A program made the translations under genes and the position numbers. Positions 35,680 through 43,442 of a stretch of DNA of 44,809 nt are shown piece after piece. The stretch comes from Clostridiales bacterium (GTDB lineage Bacteria; Bacillota; Clostridia; Peptostreptococcales; Anaerovoracaceae). Within the stretch, counting starts at the first letter, position 1, and each line of letters opens with the position of its first letter. Location: positions 1-44,809 of the forward strand of contig JALENW010000005.1 of NCBI GenBank assembly GCA_022766365.1. The letters run 5' to 3'. Below the pieces are notes generated by a model. The model was not told the DNA's origin, ran no database searches, and saw only the letters and a list, made by a program, of their open reading frames with translations.

Positions 35680-36564
35680 ATGAATATATCTCAGTATGAG
35701 GCACTGATAAGAGCAGTTGAAACGGGAACTATGACACAGGCGGCCGAAGAACTCGGATACACTCAGTCAGGACTTACACGTGCACTGAATTCACTGGAGA
35801 AACAATGGAATATACGTCTCCTGAACAGAGGGAGAACCGGTGTTCAGCTGACAGCGGAAGGGAAGCTCCTGCTTCCATATATAAGAAGGGTATTGCTGGA
35901 TCAGCATCAACTTACGGAACGAGTTAACGAGATTAACGGCCTCAGAGACGGACTTATAAGGGTCGGTACATTCAACAGTGTTTCAGCTCAGTGGCTTCCC
36001 GGAATTATCAAGAAGTTTCATGCGGACTATCAGGGCATACAGTTTGAATTGTTACATGGTACAGATGCCCAGATAGTAAACTGGATTGAAGAAGGTCGTG
36101 TTGACGTGGGATTTGTTGCATATCCAACGAAAGATGAACTTGAAGCGGAGTTCTTGTATAGGGACCCGATCGTTAGCATATTTGCGGAATATGATCCCCA
36201 TGCGAAGATGGCTACACTACCGATATCGATGATGACAGATCTGCCATACATTGCCTTGAATGAGGGTGTAGAAGATGAGATTACCGCTATTTTAAACAGG
36301 CATAATATAAAACCGGATACACATTTTATGGAAAGCGATGATCATGCAGTAATAGCAATGGTTGAGCAGGGATTAGGAACAAGTCTGATGTCTATGATGA
36401 TGATAAAAGGTTTCGACAGACATATAACTGCGATTCCATTAGATCCGCCGGGATATCGCGACTTGGGAATAGCTGTCAGGAACCATCAGCTTTTGTCATC
36501 AGCTGCCTCTATATTCTACAGGTATGCATGCGACTGGATACGTTGTGAGTACAATGCCACGTGA
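35680..36564 (+). CDS. LysR-family transcriptional regulator
   Basis: A LysR-type regulator with an N-terminal winged helix-turn-helix (residues about 3-62: ETGTMTQAAEELGYTQSGLT) and a substrate-binding sensor domain (about 88-290). The start is ATG at 35680 or the GTG three bases upstream; AAGGAAGG fits either. It is divergent from the DDAH-like gene and shares the intergenic palindrome, so it probably controls that gene in response to an amino-acid-like ligand (inference). Confidence 0.92.
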   Translation: MNISQYEALIRAVETGTMTQAAEELGYTQSGLTRALNSLEKQWNIRLLNRGRTGVQLTAEGKLLLPYIRRVLLDQHQLTERVNEINGLRDGLIRVGTFNSVSAQWLPGIIKKFHADYQGIQFELLHGTDAQIVNWIEEGRVDVGFVAYPTKDELEAEFLYRDPIVSIFAEYDPHAKMATLPISMMTDLPYIALNEGVEDEITAILNRHNIKPDTHFMESDDHAVIAMVEQGLGTSLMSMMMIKGFDRHITAIPLDPPGYRDLGIAVRNHQLLSSAASIFYRYACDWIRCEYNAT

Positions 36565-36700
36565 AGTTAATTGGTAAAAGTTTTGCAGTCAAGTGCAAAG
36601 CACGTGTTGGGAGCGGTTTGCTCTGAGGAGGGTAAATGCATGATTCAAAGTTAAATCACAGATACTATTCTTATATATAAAGCCGATATTATTGAACTTA

Positions 36701-36730
36701 GCAGAACCATAGCGTGCAGAACCATAGCAT
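36701..36730. repeat. Tandem 15-bp duplication
   Basis: GCAGAACCATAGCGT is followed directly by GCAGAACCATAGCAT (one mismatch). A short local duplication without visible function. Confidence 0.7.
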
Positions 36731-37008
36731 TTAGTCATGATTTGTATATTATAAGGCTTTCATAACATGTTTTCGCTTTATTCACAAGTAAATTGCAACG
36801 ATTATTTTTAGACGGCATGGTGCTTGCAATTCTACCCCGCTATAACAAAATCCGGTTTTTCCGGAGCTTTATTTTCAAGATTATATTTTTCTAAGAAGGC
36901 ATTTGACAAGGGAATTTTGAGCGAGATAAACTTCACGATTTGGAGATATCATGTCGAAAATGTCCGGAAGCCTTTACAAATTTATTAATTTATGATAAAT
37001 TAGAATAC

Positions 37009-37034
37009 AAATTTTGTTAATAATAACAAAATTT
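37009..37034. promoter_or_regulatory. Perfect 11-bp inverted repeat before the transporter
   Basis: AAATTTTGTTA, loop ATAA, TAACAAAATTT, about 40 bp upstream of the NSS transporter ATG and downstream of the likely promoter. A repressor operator or a leader hairpin. Confidence 0.5.
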
Positions 37035-37071
37035 AGGACAACCAATTAATTTATTTCAGGAGGAATTTATC

Positions 37072-38394
37072 ATGAAAGAAAGAAACATTTTTAAGAGCAA
37101 GTGGGGTTTTATTCTCACGGCAGTGGGTTCAGCGGTTGGAATGGCAAACGTTTGGGGCTTTCCGTTCAAACTAACCACAAACGGAGGCGGGGCATTTCTT
37201 GTCATCTATCTGTTTTTCATCGTGATATTTTCTTATATTGGGTTGTCCGCCGAATATGCAATAGGAAGAAGAGCTAAAACCGGAACACTGGGAGCTTACC
37301 AATACGCATGGGAAACTCGCGGTCTCGGTAGGGTCGGAAGTTTTCTGGGTTATCTTCCCTTGGCAGGATCCCTATGCATAGCCATCGGTTATGCAGTCAT
37401 AATCTCTTATGTGCTTAAATCTCTGGTGCAGGCTGTCACAGGCAGTCTCATGACAGTAGATACGGATACATGGTTTGAGGGTTTTGCATTCAGAGACTTC
37501 AGCGTAGTTCCATATCACATTGCTGTCATTGTATTGACTCTATTGACCTGTATCACCGGTGCCCGTTCCATAGAGCGAGCCAACAAAATAATGATGCCAC
37601 TCTTTTTTGTGCTTTTCGTTATCCTGGCTGTAAGGGTGTCATTCCTTCCGGGAACTCTCGAGGGTTACAAGTTTTTGTTCTCGCCGGAGTGGTCTCACTT
37701 AAAAGATCCTAAAGTCATTGTTGGAGCAATGGGGCAGGCGTTTTTCTCCCTTTCGATCACAGGTAGTGGCATGATAGTCTGCGGAGCATACCTAGATAAA
37801 AAAGAAAGCATTGTTTACGGTGCCAAACAAACAGGGCTTTTTGACACCATCGCTGCCATGGTAGCGGCACTGGTAATTGTTCCTGCTGTTTTCTCATATA
37901 ATATGGAGCAGGCGGGAGGACCCGGACTTCTGTTTGTGACTTTACCCCGTATTCTTCAGCAAATGCAAGGAGGACGAATTTTTGCAGTCATATTGTTCCT
38001 GGCGGTTTTTTTCGGGGGCATCACATCCTTGCAGAATATGTTTGAAGTGGTCTGCGAATCCATTTTACACAAAACGCCTCGAGCCGACAGAAAGTCAGTT
38101 CTCTTTGCCATCGGTATCGTAACTTTTGTTCCCGGAGTATTCATGGAAGCGATTGTGAACTGGGGTCCGTGGATGGACCTGGTTTCCATATATATCATTC
38201 CAATCGGTGCAACACTCGGTGCCATTTCGTGGTTTTGGGTCATGGATAAGAAAGAACTTATGGATGAAATCAATACGTTTGAAGGTGAAGGGAAGAAGTA
38301 CGGAAGGATATGGCACTCCCTCGGCAAATACCTCTATACTCCTTTAGCGATGATAATCTGTATTGTTGCTCTTGCATTCAAGGTTGCATTCTAG
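37072..38394 (+). CDS. Sodium-dependent amino-acid transporter (NSS/SNF family)
   Basis: A 440-residue sodium symporter of the neurotransmitter:sodium symporter family in the cytoplasmic membrane. The first helix carries the signature WGFILTAVGSAVGMANVWGFP, which forms the sodium and substrate sites. About eleven membrane segments follow. The second-site segment SLSITGSGMIVCGAY is also recognisable. Bacterial homologues import amino acids such as leucine or tryptophan; the substrate here is not deducible. AGGAGGAA precedes the ATG. Gene stands alone. Confidence 0.92.
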   Translation: MKERNIFKSKWGFILTAVGSAVGMANVWGFPFKLTTNGGGAFLVIYLFFIVIFSYIGLSAEYAIGRRAKTGTLGAYQYAWETRGLGRVGSFLGYLPLAGSLCIAIGYAVIISYVLKSLVQAVTGSLMTVDTDTWFEGFAFRDFSVVPYHIAVIVLTLLTCITGARSIERANKIMMPLFFVLFVILAVRVSFLPGTLEGYKFLFSPEWSHLKDPKVIVGAMGQAFFSLSITGSGMIVCGAYLDKKESIVYGAKQTGLFDTIAAMVAALVIVPAVFSYNMEQAGGPGLLFVTLPRILQQMQGGRIFAVILFLAVFFGGITSLQNMFEVVCESILHKTPRADRKSVLFAIGIVTFVPGVFMEAIVNWGPWMDLVSIYIIPIGATLGAISWFWVMDKKELMDEINTFEGEGKKYGRIWHSLGKYLYTPLAMIICIVALAFKVAF

Positions 38395-39027
38395 GCTTAA
38401 AGTTTTTAACAAGTGAGCAAGGTAAATCTTATATTTTGAATCGGAACAGGGTATGGAAACCTTAAAATTTGGTACTTGCAAACCTTCTCTCATTATTATA
38501 TAATAGTTACCGCGTTGTGTATGCTGATCCTCAGACGATAGAGGTTGGCAAGATAGCTGAGATAATTAATGTAACTCAGGTAATATTGCAGCGCATATCC
38601 TGTGGCTAGAGGTTGTCAGACAACGAGAATGATTTTGGTGGAGCGATTGTCACTTGCATTTTAACGGATCAGACGGTATCAGTATGATATCCATTGATAT
38701 CATCGTGACCGTCAGGTTGCAGTCGAAACCCATCGAAATCATTGAGTGTCAAAGGCTTAAATCACTCGGGGTACACAGGCTAGAAATCCAATTTTTTAGA
38801 ATTGCCGACCAGGATGTGACGATATAGGAACATCTCAGTAGGCAGAACCGAAAAGTATCCATCTTAAGCGAAACAGAGCTCACGATTAGGACAGAAAGAG
38901 TCTTGAATAGCGGTATGCCGGCGTAGGCAGAATGCCATATATTCGGTGAGAAGATCAAAATAGCCTGAGCGGAGTCAACTGTTTTGTACGGTGGAGATGG
39001 AAATCAGTAGGTGGAAAGGGAAAAGAG
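38395..39027 (+). other. 633-bp gap with a long structured leader or ncRNA before rplM
   Basis: No open frame with a ribosome-binding site. Transcription should begin near 38511 from the promoter at 38476-38504, leaving about 515 nt before rplM. The most obvious structure is at 38672-38713: GACGGT pairs with ACCGTC, enclosing a perfect ATGATATC-CATT-GATATCAT hairpin. No T-run follows it. It may be an rplM-rpsI regulatory leader or an independent small RNA; it lacks the hallmarks of RNase P, SRP, tmRNA or T-box RNA. Confidence 0.4.
38476..38504 (+). promoter_or_regulatory. Strong sigma-A promoter far upstream of rplM
   Basis: TTGCAA (38476-38481), exactly 17 bp, TATAAT (38499-38504). Confidence 0.7.
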
Positions 39028-39456
39028 ATGAAATCATTTATTGCAAAGCCTCATGAAGTTGAGCGCAAGTGGTATGTGGTTGACGCAGAGGGGCAGACAC
39101 TCGGAAGAGTTGCTTCAAAGGTGGCTTCAGTTCTAAGAGGGAAGAACAAGCCTACATTCACTCCTCACGTTGACTGTGGAGATTATGTAATCGTAATTAA
39201 TGCTGACAAAGTTCAGGTAACCGGCAAGAAGCGCAAAGAGAAGATCTATAAGCACCACACAGGTTATCCGGGAGGTCTTAGAGAAACTACTTTTGAAAAG
39301 CTGATTGCAAAGAAGCCCGATGAGGTTATCAGACATGCTGTTAAAGGTATGATGCCAAAGGGTAAGCTCGGCCGTCAGATGTATAAGAAGCTGAAAGTGT
39401 ATGCAGGACCTGAACACGGACATGCAGCACAGAAGCCGGAAGTATTGGAATTTTAA
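39028..39456 (+). CDS. rplM: 50S ribosomal protein uL13
   Basis: A 142-residue large-subunit protein, full length. It has [19 protein letters not shown], the [10 protein letters not shown] core, and the family signature [21 protein letters not shown] near the C-terminus. GGAAAGGG precedes the ATG. It forms the usual pair with rpsI, 19 bp between the genes, and has a very long upstream region. Confidence 0.97.
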   Translation: MKSFIAKPHEVERKWYVVDAEGQTLGRVASKVASVLRGKNKPTFTPHVDCGDYVIVINADKVQVTGKKRKEKIYKHHTGYPGGLRETTFEKLIAKKPDEVIRHAVKGMMPKGKLGRQMYKKLKVYAGPEHGHAAQKPEVLEF

Positions 39457-39475
39457 GGAAAGGGAGGAATAGACG

Positions 39476-39871
39476 ATGGCAAAGATCCAGTATCAGGGAA
39501 CAGGAAGAAGAAAGTCCTCAGTTGCTAGAGTTAGATTAATCCCTGGAAAAGGTGAAATTCTAGTAAACAAGAAGCCTCTGGACGAATATTTCGGAATGGA
39601 GCTTCTTAAGAGAGAGGTTAAGAGACCTTTTGCAATTGCAGGTTGTGAAGGCAAATTTGATGTTGTAGCTACTGTAACAGGCGGCGGTACAACAGGTCAG
39701 GCAGGTGCGCTTAGACACGGTATTTCCAGGGCGCTTTGTGAGGCCGATAGGGAAGCATACAGACCGGCACTCAAGTCCGCAGGGTTCCTGACCAGAGACC
39801 CACGTATGAAAGAAAGAAAGAAATACGGTCTCAAGAAGGCACGTAGAGCAAGTCAGTTCTCAAAGAGATAG
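39476..39871 (+). CDS. rpsI: 30S ribosomal protein uS9
   Basis: A 131-residue small-subunit protein. [16 protein letters not shown] at the N-terminus, [19 protein letters not shown] in the middle, and the basic C-terminal tail RRASQFSKR that reaches the P-site are all complete. AAAGGGAGG precedes ATG. An integrated element begins immediately after its terminator. Confidence 0.97.
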   Translation: MAKIQYQGTGRRKSSVARVRLIPGKGEILVNKKPLDEYFGMELLKREVKRPFAIAGCEGKFDVVATVTGGGTTGQAGALRHGISRALCEADREAYRPALKSAGFLTRDPRMKERKKYGLKKARRASQFSKR

Positions 39872-39895
39872 TCTTTCGACTTTCACAAAGATTCA

Positions 39896-39923
39896 AAACC
39901 CTTGCAATCGCAGGGGTTTTTCT
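39896..39923 (+). terminator. Rho-independent terminator after rpsI
   Basis: AAACCCTTGC and GCAGGGGTTT with an AATC loop, then TTTC. It contains CTTGCAA, also part of the repeats just downstream. Confidence 0.88.
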
Positions 39924-39960
39924 TTTGTGGGAATCAAAGAAAAACGCTGGAATTTGATTT

Positions 39961-39991
39961 ACTTGCAACGTACTTGCAACACACTTGCAAC
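39961..39991. repeat. Three ACTTGCAAC repeats at 11-bp pitch
   Basis: Exact copies start at 39961, 39972 and 39983. The 11-bp period places them on one DNA face. They lie between rpsI and the integrase gene, as expected for integrase arm-type sites. Confidence 0.75.
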
Positions 39992-40008
39992 AAATTGATA
40001 AAATGTAT

Positions 40009-40041
40009 GAGATGCATCACACAGGATAGCATCTCTTTTTT
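40009..40041 (+). terminator. Terminator at the integrase end
   Basis: GAGATGC and GCATCTC with a 13-base loop, followed by six T on the plus strand. It shields the integrase gene from rpsI readthrough. Confidence 0.7.
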
Positions 40042-40055
40042 GTCCAATAATGGCA

Positions 40056-41135
40056 TTAGTCGATGAAACATTCCAGTTTGTTAACCGCATCAAGTACAAC
40101 ATTTACATCAAGATGTGTATAGACTGTTTCGGTTACATTTCCCTGAGAGTGACCTGCAAGCTTCGACCTTATAGTAGGTGAAACATCCAGATCGGCAAGA
40201 AGGGAAGTAAAGGTGTGTCTTGTAGCATGAATCGTATATGGCCAGCCCAGATTATCCATAAGCTTCATGAAATTTGTTCTGTAGTTATCATAGTTAACCG
40301 GCTTATCGCCCTGGCTCCTACCCATCTTTAGAAGATATGTGACTTTGCCATCTCCGTACCACTTCTCGAAGAATGGATAGATTGCATCTGCAATCGGCAC
40401 TTTTCGCGTGGCATTGAGAGTTTTTCCTTTTGGGATGACAAAGTAGTGCTCTTCAAGATGAACATTCTCGTTCTTTAGTTCCAGGAACTCATTTATCCTG
40501 AGTCCGGTCCACATTAGGGCCAGGATAGTCTGACAGAAATCATCATCTTTCATCTGCCAAAGCTGCTCAACCTCATCGTGAGTAAGATGCTTCTCATCAT
40601 CGAGTTTAACCTCATGCTTGAGTTTGTGAGCATCCAGGTTAACATATTGAGCATAATCCTTGGAAACAAGATCATACTTCATCGCATATGTGTACATCAG
40701 CTGCCACAGGATTCTTAATTTCTTGAGTGTCGGATAATTCTTGCCGCAGTTATCGACTAAATCCTGAAGATCCTGCAATCTGAGCTCGGCAAAGATTCTG
40801 TTATGAAGAGAAGTGCAGTTGTTGTAAGCATATACATAGGATTTCAGAGTTGACTCTTTTACTATCCCCTTTTTTTCTGCATGCATCTTTTCATATACTC
40901 CCACGAAAGTTGTTTTCTTCGTAGAAACGTCATATGGGTTAGCATTGAATTCCGCCAGCTTCTGTTTAGCTTCCTTCATAGTTGCGGCGTAGCCTATAAT
41001 CTGCTGCTTATATTTTGCCTTTCCCTTTTCATGGTCAAGCTCAACACCTACCGTTTTACGTATTGCATATTTGTTCCTTCTGTTACCGGAAAGTTTGGAA
41101 ATGCTTCCATAGCCATTTGGATTTCTCATGCTCAT
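40056..41135 (-). CDS. Tyrosine recombinase/integrase
   Basis: Site-specific recombinase of 359 residues that inserts and excises the element. An arm-binding-like N-terminal domain (NPNGYGSISKLSGNRRNKYAIRKT) precedes a SAM-like core-binding domain (about 90-190). The catalytic domain has TGLRINEFLEL (first arginine), HATRHTF (H-x-x-R), LAGH, and the nucleophile tyrosine in VTETVYTHLD. The frame is open 51 codons further upstream, but GGGAG stands before ATG at 41135 and homology begins there, so I use that start. It points towards rpsI, with the phased repeats between. Confidence 0.93.
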   Translation of the reverse strand: MSMRNPNGYGSISKLSGNRRNKYAIRKTVGVELDHEKGKAKYKQQIIGYAATMKEAKQKLAEFNANPYDVSTKKTTFVGVYEKMHAEKKGIVKESTLKSYVYAYNNCTSLHNRIFAELRLQDLQDLVDNCGKNYPTLKKLRILWQLMYTYAMKYDLVSKDYAQYVNLDAHKLKHEVKLDDEKHLTHDEVEQLWQMKDDDFCQTILALMWTGLRINEFLELKNENVHLEEHYFVIPKGKTLNATRKVPIADAIYPFFEKWYGDGKVTYLLKMGRSQGDKPVNYDNYRTNFMKLMDNLGWPYTIHATRHTFTSLLADLDVSPTIRSKLAGHSQGNVTETVYTHLDVNVVLDAVNKLECFID

Positions 41136-41199
41136 ATATATCAGCTCCCTTCGTCCAATAAAGCGTTTTGAAATAACATGTACACGGTCGTAAACTGAA

Positions 41200-41427
41200 A
41201 TGATTGAACGACTGACAGATGACAGAAAAGTATATGTTGAAACCCCAAGATTTACAGGCAGAAATGTGAAAATTAGTGAAATTGCCAAAGCAACCGGTAA
41301 GGATTCAAATTATATAAGAGTTGGATTACAGAGAGGATTACTGAAGTTCGGAATTGCATTTATGATGCATGGCTCTACTGAATATAGTTATTTTTGTCCT
41401 GATAAAAAAGTATGGGAGGTGCCATAA
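41200..41427 (+). CDS. Excisionase-like small DNA-binding protein
   Basis: A 75-residue protein with the sequence pattern KVYVETPRFTGRNVKISEIAKATGKDSNYIRVGLQRGLLKFG and a C-terminal YFCPDKKVWEVP. It resembles the short helix-turn-helix proteins next to integrases in clostridial phages and integrative elements, probably directing excision. It is divergent from the integrase with 64 bp between them. No strong ribosome-binding site was seen before the ATG. Confidence 0.72.
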   Translation: MIERLTDDRKVYVETPRFTGRNVKISEIAKATGKDSNYIRVGLQRGLLKFGIAFMMHGSTEYSYFCPDKKVWEVP

Positions 41428-41528
41428 ATATAAGAGCTTTTCTTCTTACAACACTCTTTAATGCTCCGGTAACGATAGATATCTACTATGAACTTGCTGT
41501 AAATCACAATCTGAAAGCGGCAAATTAA
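41412..41528 (+). CDS. Small element-encoded ORF, start degraded
   Basis: The frame reads NIRAFLLTTLFNAPVTIDIYYELAVNHNLKAAN, resembling a very short protein that follows the excisionase in related elements. GGGAGG lies before an ATA codon at 41424, where an ATG overlapping the upstream stop would be expected. The nearest in-frame ATG (41412) lies upstream of that ribosome-binding site. It may be inactive. Confidence 0.35.
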   Translation: MGGAINIRAFLLTTLFNAPVTIDIYYELAVNHNLKAAN

Positions 41529-42132
41529 GCTTTAAGGATTAAGAGTATACTGAGACATCAATGAACAGAAAAGATTAGCTAGAGAGGTACTTTTTACAGA
41601 AAAACGCACCAAATCGCCACATAAAAACCTGAGGTGCTGCAAATTGCCGAGACTGAGTAAAAGAGAAAAAGAAGAGTGGGCGTTCTTCATCGATGAAAAA
41701 CCGTAAGGAGAACTTATAACGAGAAATGCAGAAAATGCATCTATGAATGCAAGCAGAGCTTCATATCGCAGGTGGTTTGCTGCCCGAAATAAAAAAGTAA
41801 ACGAAGCTCTGACTAGAGCCATCGCGAAGCTACCTCGGGATTCTGCCCGAGGGATTACATGAATTTGAAAATATAACAGAACAGAAAACGATAAATGGAA
41901 TCAAAATCAGTGGTTGTTCTTCGGGTAGTGTATCGAAATGCTGCTGATAAATCAGAGGCTATCATGGAACTATGTTGAGAAAAAATGCGGCATAGAGCCT
42001 AGTGTTGTGTTAGCAAGCATCGCATCCTTACTCCGCAAACGGAGAGGACGCACATGTAGCTTCCGAGCAACTCGACAGCTATATGCAGGGCTTCTCCCTG
42101 TGACCCGTGTGAGAAAATGAAAGGAGTCGGCA
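41529..42132. other. Decayed section of the element
   Basis: Contains the frameshifted zinc-ribbon-like gene (41644-41792) and hairpins CCTCGGG/CCCGAGG (41833-41852) and CTCCG/CGGAG near 42033. An open frame at 41938-42120 has no ribosome-binding site or recognisable product. Core genes of a transfer or phage module are absent. Confidence 0.45.
41644..41792 (+). pseudogene. Frameshifted small cysteine-rich element protein
   Basis: From TTG at 41644 (GAGGTG before it) the frame reads PRLSKREKEEWAFFIDEK. After a one-base loss in the A-run at 41696-41700 it continues in another frame as RRTYNEKCRKCIYECKQSF and ends QVVCCPK. Joined, this is a roughly 50-residue protein with C-x-x-C and further cysteines, of a type common in clostridial integrative elements. 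Function unknown. Confidence 0.65.
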
Positions 42133-42270
42133 ATGACAAAGAAATATAAACTTGATGACTATGATGTAAGGATTATTGTAAGGGCTTTAATAGACTTGAG
42201 AAACAAATTGATAGGCGAAGGAAAATGTACTGATGCGGTGGATGAGATATTGATAAAATTCTGCAAGTAA
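42133..42270 (+). CDS. Small conserved element protein
   Basis: A 45-residue protein, MTKKYKLDDYDVRIIVRAL then IDLRNKLIGEGKCTDAVDEILIKFCK. AAAGGAG stands at a good distance before the ATG. Short helical proteins of this kind occur in Firmicutes integrative elements; function unknown. Confidence 0.65.
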   Translation: MTKKYKLDDYDVRIIVRALIDLRNKLIGEGKCTDAVDEILIKFCK

Positions 42271-42313
42271 TTTTGAAGAAAAGAAATATGTAATGATAGA
42301 CATCAAAATGATA

Positions 42314-42354
42314 TTGCTATTATTCGAGATATAGAATATAATATATTCGAGATA
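42314..42354 (+). promoter_or_regulatory. Promoter of the R-M operon with paired direct repeats
   Basis: TTGCTA (42314-42319), exactly 17 bp, TATAAT (42337-42342). TATTCGAGATA occurs at 42321-42331 and 42344-42354, one copy in the spacer and one just after the -10 box, 23 bp apart. This arrangement suits a repressor that controls the methylase operon. Confidence 0.65.
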
Positions 42355-42365
42355 AGGAGGTAGTC

Positions 42366-43433
42366 ATGGAATATTTGACAGCGAAAGAGGTTGCAGAAAA
42401 ATGGGGGATCTCCCAGAGAAGAGTTGCGGTACTTTGTTCAGAAGGCAGGGTAGCTGAAGCAACAATGCTGGGTAATATGTGGGTTATTCCTAACAATGCT
42501 GAAAAACCGGAAGATGGAAGAGCTTTGCGTTATGAAGAAAAACCAAGTAGTAAGGCAAAGCCATTTTTAAAATGGGCAGGTGGAAAAGGACAGCTGTTAT
42601 CGGAAATACAGCAGCATTATCCATTTGATGAAAAGATAAACAGATATGCTGAACCTTTTGTGGGCGGCGGCGCTGTTCTGTTTGATATATTGGATAAGTA
42701 CGAGTTGGAAGAGGTATACATTAATGATATTAATGAGGATCTAATTAATGCATACAGATGTGTAAAGGTATATCCTGAAGAATTGATTTCGTTACTCAAG
42801 ACAATGCAGGAAGAATTTATTCCTCGAGATAATGAATCAAGAAAGGAATACTATCTTGAGCAGAGGAACCTGTTTAACACAATAAAAGTGTCATATGACG
42901 AAGTAAGTAATCTGAAAAAGGCAGCGTTGATGATTTTCTTAAATAAGACATGCTTCAATGGTCTATACAGAGTAAACAGGAAAGGTGAATTCAATGTGCC
43001 TATAGGTTCATACAAGAATCCTCTGATCTGTGATGAATCTAATCTGCGTAATGTATCACAGAAGCTGCAGAAAGTAAGGATTTCCTGTGGAGATTATAAG
43101 AGTTCTTGTGACTTCATAGATAGCAGTACCTTTGCATATTTTGACCCTCCATACAGACCATTAACTGATACCGCAAGCTTTACTTCATATACGGAAAACG
43201 GATTCGGAGATAATGAACAGAAAGAACTGGCCGAGTTTGTTAAACGATTGGATGAAAAAGGAGCAAAGGTTGTTGTAAGCAATTCGGATCCTAAAAATGT
43301 GGATTCAAAAGATGACTTTTTTGACAACATATACTCGTATCTGAAAATTGCAAGAGTAACAGCCAACCGAATGATAAACAGTAAAGCAAAGTCAAGAGGA
43401 AAAATAAGCGAATTGCTTATTACAAATTGTTAG
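42366..43433 (+). CDS. HTH-Dam fusion: GATC adenine methyltransferase
   Basis: DNA N6-adenine methyltransferase of the Dam/DpnM (D12) class, expected to methylate GATC and protect from the nearby DpnII-like enzyme. Residues about 1-50 are a helix-turn-helix domain (YLTAKEVAEKWGISQRRVAVLCSEGRV...WVIPNNAEKP), an extra part not found in plain Dam. The methylase follows from about 62: FLKWAGGKGQLL (SAM site), EPFVGGGAVLFDI, INDINEDLINAY, and the catalytic DPPY. Total 355 residues. AAGGAGG precedes ATG. The fused HTH may bind the repeats in its own promoter (inference). Confidence 0.92.
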   Translation: MEYLTAKEVAEKWGISQRRVAVLCSEGRVAEATMLGNMWVIPNNAEKPEDGRALRYEEKPSSKAKPFLKWAGGKGQLLSEIQQHYPFDEKINRYAEPFVGGGAVLFDILDKYELEEVYINDINEDLINAYRCVKVYPEELISLLKTMQEEFIPRDNESRKEYYLEQRNLFNTIKVSYDEVSNLKKAALMIFLNKTCFNGLYRVNRKGEFNVPIGSYKNPLICDESNLRNVSQKLQKVRISCGDYKSSCDFIDSSTFAYFDPPYRPLTDTASFTSYTENGFGDNEQKELAEFVKRLDEKGAKVVVSNSDPKNVDSKDDFFDNIYSYLKIARVTANRMINSKAKSRGKISELLITNC

Positions 43434-43442
43434 GAGAAGTTT

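Larger units (their letters stand above)
36565..37071. other. 507-bp intergenic region upstream of the NSS transporter
   Basis: No credible gene. It holds the tandem 15-bp duplication at 36701-36730, a weak TCCGG/CCGGA hairpin (36851-36865), an AT-rich TTTACA...TAAATT promoter-like pair (36973-37001), and the inverted repeat at 37009-37034. Confidence 0.5.

Noticed and set aside
38505-38560. T-box-like TTACCGCGTT before rplM
   Set aside because: It lacks the TGGNACCGCG antiterminator core and the other T-box elements, and no terminator follows.
38682-38827. 48-aa plus-strand ORF in the rplM leader
   Set aside because: No ribosome-binding site, no recognisable product, and its start overlaps a strong hairpin.
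38749-38958. 69-aa minus-strand ORF in the rplM leader
   Set aside because: No ribosome-binding site and no family resemblance; it looks like chance openness opposite a non-coding transcript.
39961-39991. Start of a CRISPR array
   Set aside because: Repeats are 9 bp at 11-bp pitch with 2-bp gaps; no spacers or cas genes.
41532-41822. 96-aa minus-strand ORF
   Set aside because: It is the shadow of the frameshifted cysteine-rich plus-strand gene, whose two parts match a known small element protein pattern.
41938-42120. 60-aa ORF in the integrated element
   Set aside because: No ribosome-binding site before its ATG and a composition unlike the real genes around it.
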